DNA of 64,000 nt from Penicillus capitatus (Eukaryota > Chlorophyta): NCBI GenBank assembly GCA_965649825.1, contig OZ287709.1, forward strand, positions 469,080 through 533,079, given 5' to 3'. Positions 57,644 to 64,000 of the stretch are shown here, in pieces (positions within the stretch are counted from its first letter, which is position 1; every line of letters begins with the position of its first letter). The notes under the pieces were generated by a model. That model saw only the letters and a list, made by a program, of their open reading frames with translations, was not told the DNA's origin and ran no database searches. The position numbers and the translations under genes are program-made.

Positions 57644-57666
57644 CTCGTCGTTTTCAAAGGTAATCG

Positions 57667-59636
57667 TTACGTTGACATCGACATGGCCTTCTCAATCTCT
57701 TCAAGCGATTTGCCTTTCGTCTCTACGACGTATCGCTGTACGAAGAGAATGGCACCGAAGCAGACAACGGAGAAGAAGGCGTAGATACACGGAATACCAA
57801 ATGTCTTGACGCATGGCAAAAAAAGCTGACCAATGGCGAAATTCGTCACCCAATGCGTCGTCATTGCAAAAGAAACGGCACGACCTGAAAATCAAAGCAT
57901 GAGTCGAGTGGCGTTGGGGATACAGGGAGACCTCGGATGTCGGCGGGAGCAATTTCGGGGACTAAAAGACCCGGAACTGGACCGACGCCCAATCCAAAGC
58001 TCAGAATATAGAACAGTGTTCCGCAGAGGGCAATGACGCCGCTGTATGCGGCAAGGGAGGCCTGAGAGAATCCCAATGCCATTGCTCCCATCGCAACGCC
58101 CATTCCCAAATAACTGAGGCCCAGTAACTGCCTGGACGAAGAAATGATGTGACAGGTGATGCGAAATGGAAGGTGGGTGTTACTTTCTTCCGGCTCTGTC
58201 CATGAGTGTCGATGCCAAGATCGTCCCCAACACATTGATCACACCGACAGCTGCACTGGCCAATGTATTGTTCGTCATGCCTGCTTCGCTGAAGACCTTG
58301 GTCGAGAAGTAAACAATGGCATTGATTCCGGAGAACTGCTGAAAGAGAAACAACGCGCAGGCCACTGAGAGCACGGTCACATGTTTCTTAGACAGCGGCA
58401 GAGGACCAGCAGATTTTTCTGTGGGAGACAGAGGATGGTATCAGATGCATGGAGAGATCAAACATGCCTGGTGTGGCAACTGAGCTACTGATAGATGGAT
58501 CCACGCCATTCCAGAGACGTCGCATCACATCGTGTGCTTCGCTGTGGCGTTCTTTCGATATAAGCCATCGAGGACTCTCTGGACAGAGTCGCATACCGAC
58601 TGCCAGCAAAACGGCCGGGACGGTGGAAAGGAGAAACATCGTACGCCACTGCGCTGCAGGGAGAATCACGTTGATGCACAGGGCACCCAAAATTCCAATA
58701 CAGATCGCTAACTGGTTGATACTCCCAAGGGCTCCACGAATCGACGTGGGAGAAGCCTACATACAGAATGGTCTCACACTTTTGTTGCGCTCTTTGGTGC
58801 ATGGGTGTCTGAGTCACACTTCTGAGATGTATAGTGGTACGATGGCTGAAGAGATGCCAATGGCTACGCCAGTGACCAGACGACCAGCGATCATAAACGA
58901 AAGGCTCTGAGCGGAAGAGGAAAGCAAAGCGCCCGAAACCATCAGGAGCGAATCCAGTCCTAGTGCCAATCTCCTCCCAAGCGCATCTGCCAGTCCACCA
59001 CCTGAGAGGCTCCCCACCGCTGCTCCGGCTAACAAACTGCTAACGACCTGATACGAATAAGTCAGAGAGATTTGAATAGCAAATGGAAGTGGCGCACCGA
59101 TCCTTGGAGAACGGCATTGGCTGCAAAACCGAGATCGTGGGCAATAACATCGAGTGGTCCATTTACCACACCCAAGTGATATCCGAAGAGAAAAGCACCC
59201 AGACTCGCAAAGGACACCACCTAATGCCTCCATCTATCCCGGATTGGACGCCAAACGAGAGTTAGGGACCTTCAAAATTGCGGGCGTCAGCTTAGATGTC
59301 GGGACGGAATGTTGTTCCGTAATGTCAATGACAGTTGTTTTCGTCACGGGATCCGTTTCCGAAGCGCCCAATCGATTCGCGCCGTCGTTCGGATCACCAA
59401 TCGCTGCACGACAGGCATCGTCGAATTCTGAACGGAACGGCGTCCGTACCTTTGTATATGGCAACACCCGGTCGCACACCTTTACGTCGCATGCGACCAA
59501 TGACGGCCATAGCGCGATGATTCCGTTTTCGCTTTCTAGAAAACAACGGTCGAGTGTAGCGACGAAACGTCGTCGTCTGACGCAACGAACGGATTGGCAT
59601 CGTCCGCTTATCGAATTTTCCAACGAATCCAATCAT
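57667..59636 (-). CDS. Plastidic glucose transporter-like MFS sugar porter
   Basis: The start is ATG 59636 or the in-frame ATG at 59600, giving a basic transit peptide (MPIRSLRQTTTFRRYTRP). A 58-nt intron leads to an acidic linker and a 49-nt intron to the first membrane segment VVSFASLGAFLFGYHLGVV. Then come SSLLAGAAVGSLSGGGLADALGRR, GRLVTGVAIGISSAIVPLYISEV, PESPRWLISK, QQFSGINAIVYFST and the C-terminal VETKGKSLEEIE. These are sugar-porter hallmarks; FLFGYHLGVVNGPL and GISSAIVPLYISE are especially close to plant pGlcT of the plastid envelope. It should export glucose or related sugars from the plastid. It lies 23 bp upstream of the HERC gene on the same strand. Confidence 0.9.
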
Positions 59637-59682
59637 GCGTGCGTGCAGATCATGATATTAACCGCCTTACACCTCTCTCTGT

Positions 59683-60907
59683 TCAAGAGCTCTTAGACGG
59701 CGGATCGTCCTTCTCCGAATCCTTGCCCTCTTTCTTGCCCTCGTCTTCTTCTTTTTTGCTCGATTCGCCAGATCCCTGCTTAGCCAGATTCTCGATGGCT
59801 TCCTGGACTTTGGGATGGTTGACATCGACGCCCTGGAGCGACGAGAGAACGGTGTTGACAAATTCTGGATTGATGATGCTGTCTGAAGAGCTATGCTGTG
59901 CTTCGAGGGACATCTGGAGGGCCGCTTTCAGCTCGGCATCCTCTATGGCATCGCCCACCTTCTTGCTTCCCTCTTCGTCTTCCTCCTCCGTCTCCATCTT
60001 TGTGTCTTGCATAGACATAGCGATGGCTTTAAGGAGTGACTCGTCTGTCACGGCCGTCGGATCTTCTACGGCAGTCTGCTCCTCTGTGGACTGCATTTGA
60101 GATGATGATCCCTCTCCGGCGGCGGCTGCGGCGGCTGCAGCTGCACGACTCTGTCTTTCGCGTTCTTCTTCCATCGATACCCTCAAAGCCAGAGCGAGTT
60201 CTGGATCCATGTTAGGATCGACGTTGAATTCTCCATCGCCTCCCATCGATGGTCCGGCACCGAAGGCAGCTGCATTTTCGCCTTGGAAAATGGGTGTGCC
60301 GATCAGAGCGTCTGATAGGATGGATCCCTGCTGAACGTCGATGAAGTGACAGTTGTCTGAATTCTGAACGGCATTGAGAAATGACTGCAGCTTCTCCACA
60401 CTGTCTTCACCGCATCCAAAACACACGATGTCCACAGCGACATTGTTCTTCTTAAGCTTCTTGGCGATTCCCAACAAAGCTTCCTACAACGACATCACGC
60501 CAGCAGCCGCCATTATCCTGGACTCGATGATGTGACAGCTGTACTTTGTTTTCCGTCACTGGACTGCCACTGAAGAGAACAATCCGTTGACGCTGGTTCT
60601 TGTTAGAACGGTGTTTGAGTGCCAACTGTGCCACTTGGACACTTGTGCAGATATTGGAGAATTCTCCTTCTATAGAGAGGGCGGCCATGCAGTTGAGAAC
60701 TTTGCTAAGGTCTGACGTCGGCGTCACAAGCACCTGAGGCCCTTTGCCAGCCATTGTGAGAATTCCGACGCCGTTTTCTGGGTTGTCTTGCATCTTTGAC
60801 CCGGCAAGAAGGTTGACGGCATCGGCCTGTGCTTGAAACCGGTCAGGGGTAAAATCGCCATTCCTTGTCCATTCGCTGTTATCGACGCACACAATCGTTG
60901 CTTCCAT
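59683..60907 (-). CDS. RPN10: 26S proteasome subunit RPN10 (ubiquitin receptor), 387 aa
   Basis: There are two exons with one 61-nt intron (GTACAG to GTTGTAG) after VTENK. The N-terminal VWA domain begins MEATIVCVDNSEWTRNGDF and continues NPENGVGILTMAGKGPQVLVTPT. Three ubiquitin-interacting motifs follow: DPELALALRVSMEEE, DESLLKAIAMSMQD and DAELKAALQMSLEAQ. There is an Ala run before UIM2, and the C-terminus is Lys/Glu/Ser-rich. RPN10 links base and lid and binds polyubiquitin. The stop is 46 bp from the start region of the sugar transporter on the same strand. Confidence 0.96.
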
Positions 60908-62764
60908 GTTCAGTCGGCGACAAAATGAGATACCCTTCGAAGATCGTTCAATGTCGTGAATAAGTCACGTCACATCGCTTGTCAACATTCGAAGTGGGTC
61001 AGGGATTTGGACTCTTTGATATGATAAGTGACAGAGTGGATCGATCCGAAAACCATAAAAGATCTGTATCTAGACTTTATTACCTCGTGCAGAAATGAAG
61101 GAAGTTGTCACGAATGTCCCCGGCAATCGTAGTCCGTGGAAAGATGGGAGGATGATCTGCCTTTTTAGTGCACCCATGGCTCATATCGCAACGGCTATGT
61201 AAGAGAGGCAGTCTTTTTTGATCGAATCTCAAATTCCGTGTCAATTGATGTTGTTCATTCATAAGACATTTAAGCAGAGGACTTTGGAGATCCGTGAAAA
61301 GAAGAATGCCACCATGCCATGCGGTTCAGAAATCACAGCGTCAGACATAGAGACGATCACACCGTTGCTATGCAGGGGGGACGACGGACAGAGTGATGCT
61401 AGGAAGAAGACGGTGGTTTTATGCATTCGCGCCATGGATGGGACAGTCATTTCGTGCGATGCATGATCGCCACTGCCACGACCCTGTGGTCGATGTGCGA
61501 TGTCTATCTTTGAATGTACCTCATGTACAAATCAAGACAGTGAATCATTTGATCGCCCAACACTCCACATCGCTGTGACTTCTCACATTGACATGATAGA
61601 TAGCGACGAAAATGTGTGAAAAATCCATGAGACACGTGTGACCTTTGCGACATCAGTCTCGCATGTCCGTCTATCATCCAATTACAGGTTTTCTCTCATC
61701 AGAACACAGCATTGCACTGCAGCGTTAGTGCCCGCTACATCAAAGCATCTCAAAGGCAGCGCACACGGCATGAGCGATCTCCGAGCACAGACTGGCAATT
61801 TGACTGCTCCATTGGAGGCCAATCCATCGTCTGGCACCGCCATGTCATCGACAGCAGACGGTTTCGTGGGTCAGTTGGATCTCCATAGATGCCTTTTCGA
61901 ATGGCACTTGCCCAACGGTCGTCTGCATTGGAGAATTGATGGGTGGGTGACTCAGACGATGTCGCCTCGCCACCGTCGAGTCGCAGATGTCTGGCTGACA
62001 GGCACATACATGCAGGAACTTCTCCGGACAGACAGTGTCTCTTCGTCAGGAGAATCAACCGTCCCACGACAAGAACGCTGTCTCTTTACCCAGACCGTCG
62101 TTGCTCGTATCATCTGCATTTTTCCGTCCTCGCTTTGCCGTTTCCGTCCTCTGTTCGCTTCCTTCGCCGTCGATACCAAAAAGCCTCCAGCGTCGAACAC
62201 AACATACTAAAGGCATTTCCTTGCCACTCGACGTTTCCACGCAACACATCTTAAGGACACGGACACGACTCGCAAGGCGAGGGCGAACAGGGAAACGACG
62301 CGTGTCGGTAGATACAGAGACGATAGAGAAATAGATGCGTGTGACGCAAGGGGGATGGAGATTTGTGTCTCTCGACGGAGAGCTTCCATCCATGGTTTGT
62401 ATGTTCGTTGCACATCGTCAGACTCGGCAATAGCGTTGTTTCGTAGACCGTGGAAATTTTTCGTCGACCTCGCAGGATTATAGAGCGCTTTCTGAATGGA
62501 CGGTGGAGAGGAAACGTGTGGACGCGGTGTGAATCCATGCAGATTTTCAACCGCTCTATTGGATCCGTCCCTGCCGTCGCATCATGCTGAGCAGCGCTGC
62601 GGAGCTACTTAATTAACCGTCTTCCTCGAGCGTGCAAACCGCACTGAGTTTCCCACAAGGAATTCTGTCAACGTGACCAGTCTTGTGCGCAATTGGCGGA
62701 TAGAACCTCTACGTCACAAACGCGTCTCCGCGGTTGTTCTGTGACGCTTCCCGCAAATTCAACG
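60908..62764. other. Long stretch without a confident gene
   Basis: The frame at 61638-62210 (plus, 190 codons) and several overlapping frames on both strands have no family resemblance. Another plus frame contains WQFDCSIGGQSIVWHRHVID, which looks somewhat protein-like, so a short spliced gene at about 61640-62000 is possible but unproven. Two GTGTGACGCA-like motifs occur near the MYB end. The right part must include the MYB promoter. Confidence 0.35.
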
Positions 62765-63760
62765 ATGCCACAAAAGGAACGTACAAGTATTATTCGCAGG
62801 CCGAAATGGAGTCCCGAAGAAGACGCGCAGCTTATACGATTGGTGGAAGAGCATGGCGTCGGAAACTGGGCTGCTATTTCGAGAGACCTGAAAAGCCCCA
62901 ACAACAGAGACAAGAAGGCTGTTCGTTCACGATGGGTCTACCAACTCGACCCCAACGTTAATAAGGGACCGTTTACGGCGGAGGAAGAAAACATTATTTT
63001 CGAACAATATGAAAAAGTCGGCGCGCATTGGGCCGAAATCTCAAAGGCGCTTCCGGGGAGAACAGACGGGGCGATTAAGAACTACTGGAATGGTCACCTT
63101 ATTAAAAAATTGCCCTACAGGAAATTCGTCAAAAAAGGAAAACGAAGCAAAAGGAAACCTGGAAAGAAGCCGGCGGCGACAGAAGGGACAATGAACAGCG
63201 AGGATAGGGTGATTAGAGGTCCAGCAGTCATTGAAAAACTAAGTAAGTACGTGGGCAGTTAGGTGGTTAGTTGGTCGGTTGGCTGTGGGTGTGTGGGTGG
63301 ACAGCACCAATGCTCACCCACTCACCATGACTGTGATCACCACCATCATCACCACATGCATCATCTATCTGTCCTTCTCATCATGCTGTTGTGCTGTGTA
63401 GGTGTTTATACAGATTTTGACTTCCCTGCGAATTCCGAGGCCACCAGCAAACGTCCAAAACAAGAGGCGGACACGCAAAGTGGTCCAGAGAGTTTTCTGA
63501 AGAGCAGTGATAATGATTGGGGTTCTTTGTGGTATTCAGCAGGCCCTTTGCCAAACACAGCGGCGACTCCGACCACCCATTGGGGCTATACGTGGGGGCA
63601 TGATTTCCCAAACAACGGATCTCTGTATCCGTGGGGAGTGCAGAATTGGATGAAGGACTATGCGAACATTTGCAACAGTGCGCGAAGAAACGATCAACGC
63701 ACAGCGTGCCCCACTGCCGAGGGATTGCTGGAGAGAGCCCCTTCGCCTGAACTCGATTAA
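62765..63760 (+). CDS. R2R3-type MYB transcription factor, 278 aa
   Basis: ATG at 62765 opens MPQKERTSIIRRPKWSPEED. R2 has WSPEED, VGNWAAISRDL and VRSRWVYQLDP; R3 has NKGPFTAEEENII, VGAHWAEISKALPGRTDGAIKNYWNGHL. R2R3 spacing and the IKNYWN end are typical. A basic nuclear-localisation-like region (KKGKRSKRKPGKK) follows. A 159-nt intron (63243-63401), the longest well-defined one in the window, joins KLS to VYTDFDFPANSE. The C-terminal part is rich in Trp, Asn, Ser and Pro (DNDWGSLWYSAGPL), perhaps an activation region. R2 contains an extra short insertion (KSPNNRDKK), which is unusual for plant members. Confidence 0.92.
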
Positions 63761-64000
63761 GCCATCCATCTACCCGTGCCGAGAAAGGCAACATACACTG
63801 TCATGCCCCATCCTTTTGCTTGAAACTGTGGGTAGCATAGGTTCGCTGATTTCTGTTACTGAAGGCTGTTTTCATCACTCTCCATCTCGATCGACCCCGT
63901 CGTCGTCGGGATGGACGTACTAGATCGTTTCCTTTGCGAGCTGGCGCAGTACCAATAACGACCGACGCATAGCGCACTGCTATCCTTTGTCTTTTCAGCC
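63761..64000. other. Tail of the window, no gene seen
   Basis: The last 240 bp are downstream of the MYB gene. No frame has recognisable content. A gene starting beyond the window edge cannot be excluded. Confidence 0.4.

Noticed and set aside
61638-62210. 190-codon plus-strand ORF
   Set aside because: No family resemblance, no clear start context, and competing frames in the same interval; described only as part of a gap.

Overview
The window is nuclear DNA from a compact, gene-dense, photosynthetic eukaryote. Almost every gene can be read across short GT-AG introns, most of 44 to 60 nt, and several introns look GC-AG. Many products are plastid proteins with Ser/Arg-rich leaders: an isoamylase-type starch debranching enzyme, a plastid-lipid-associated protein (fibrillin), an AlgH/DUF179 protein, a plastidic-type glucose transporter, an ABCI10-like ATPase, a HCF107-like HAT-repeat protein, a PPOX/DUF2470 protein and a stand-alone riboflavin deaminase. 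With the short introns this suggests a unicellular alga in or near Archaeplastida, possibly red-algal. That assignment is an inference.

Layout. 1-9 kb: the start of an unrecognised gene, a Patched/NPC1-type RND membrane protein, and PurF. 9-19 kb: an orphan coiled-coil gene, isoamylase, fibrillin, an AlgH homologue, and a canopy-like ER protein that diverges from it. 19-24 kb: two aspartate aminotransferase paralogues flanking a HAT-repeat gene; the second paralogue has lost catalytic residues. 24-29 kb: a CDK, an orphan gene convergent with it, a 28-bp tandem repeat, and a broken RRM gene in AT-rich sequence. 29-33.5 kb: riboflavin deaminase, a SUZ12/EMF2-like Polycomb subunit, and a 5'-truncated LINE bounded by a 15-bp direct repeat. 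33.5-35.2 kb is AT-rich and apparently empty.

35-47 kb: a C2 protein with a Pro/Gln/Tyr-rich repeat tail, a PPOX/DUF2470 protein, a kinesin-7-like motor, a small gene overlapping ABCI10, mitochondrial uL29 and a three-RRM CELF/Bruno-like protein. 47-64 kb: an unresolved gene, a NUP50-like nucleoporin, a CDPK, an HBS1-like GTPase, a HERC-type RCC1-HECT ligase, the glucose transporter, RPN10 and an R2R3-MYB.

The genes are not an operon-like system. Functional groupings are loose: plastid carbon storage and envelope transport; RNA handling and ribosome rescue; ubiquitin/proteasome; and cell division and signalling. The strongest unusual signals are the aminotransferase-like pseudoenzyme mosaic with its sibling through a 463-bp near-identical tract, start codons of divergent genes only 19 and 33 bp apart, recurrent GC-AG introns, and the decay/transposon island at about 27-35 kb.
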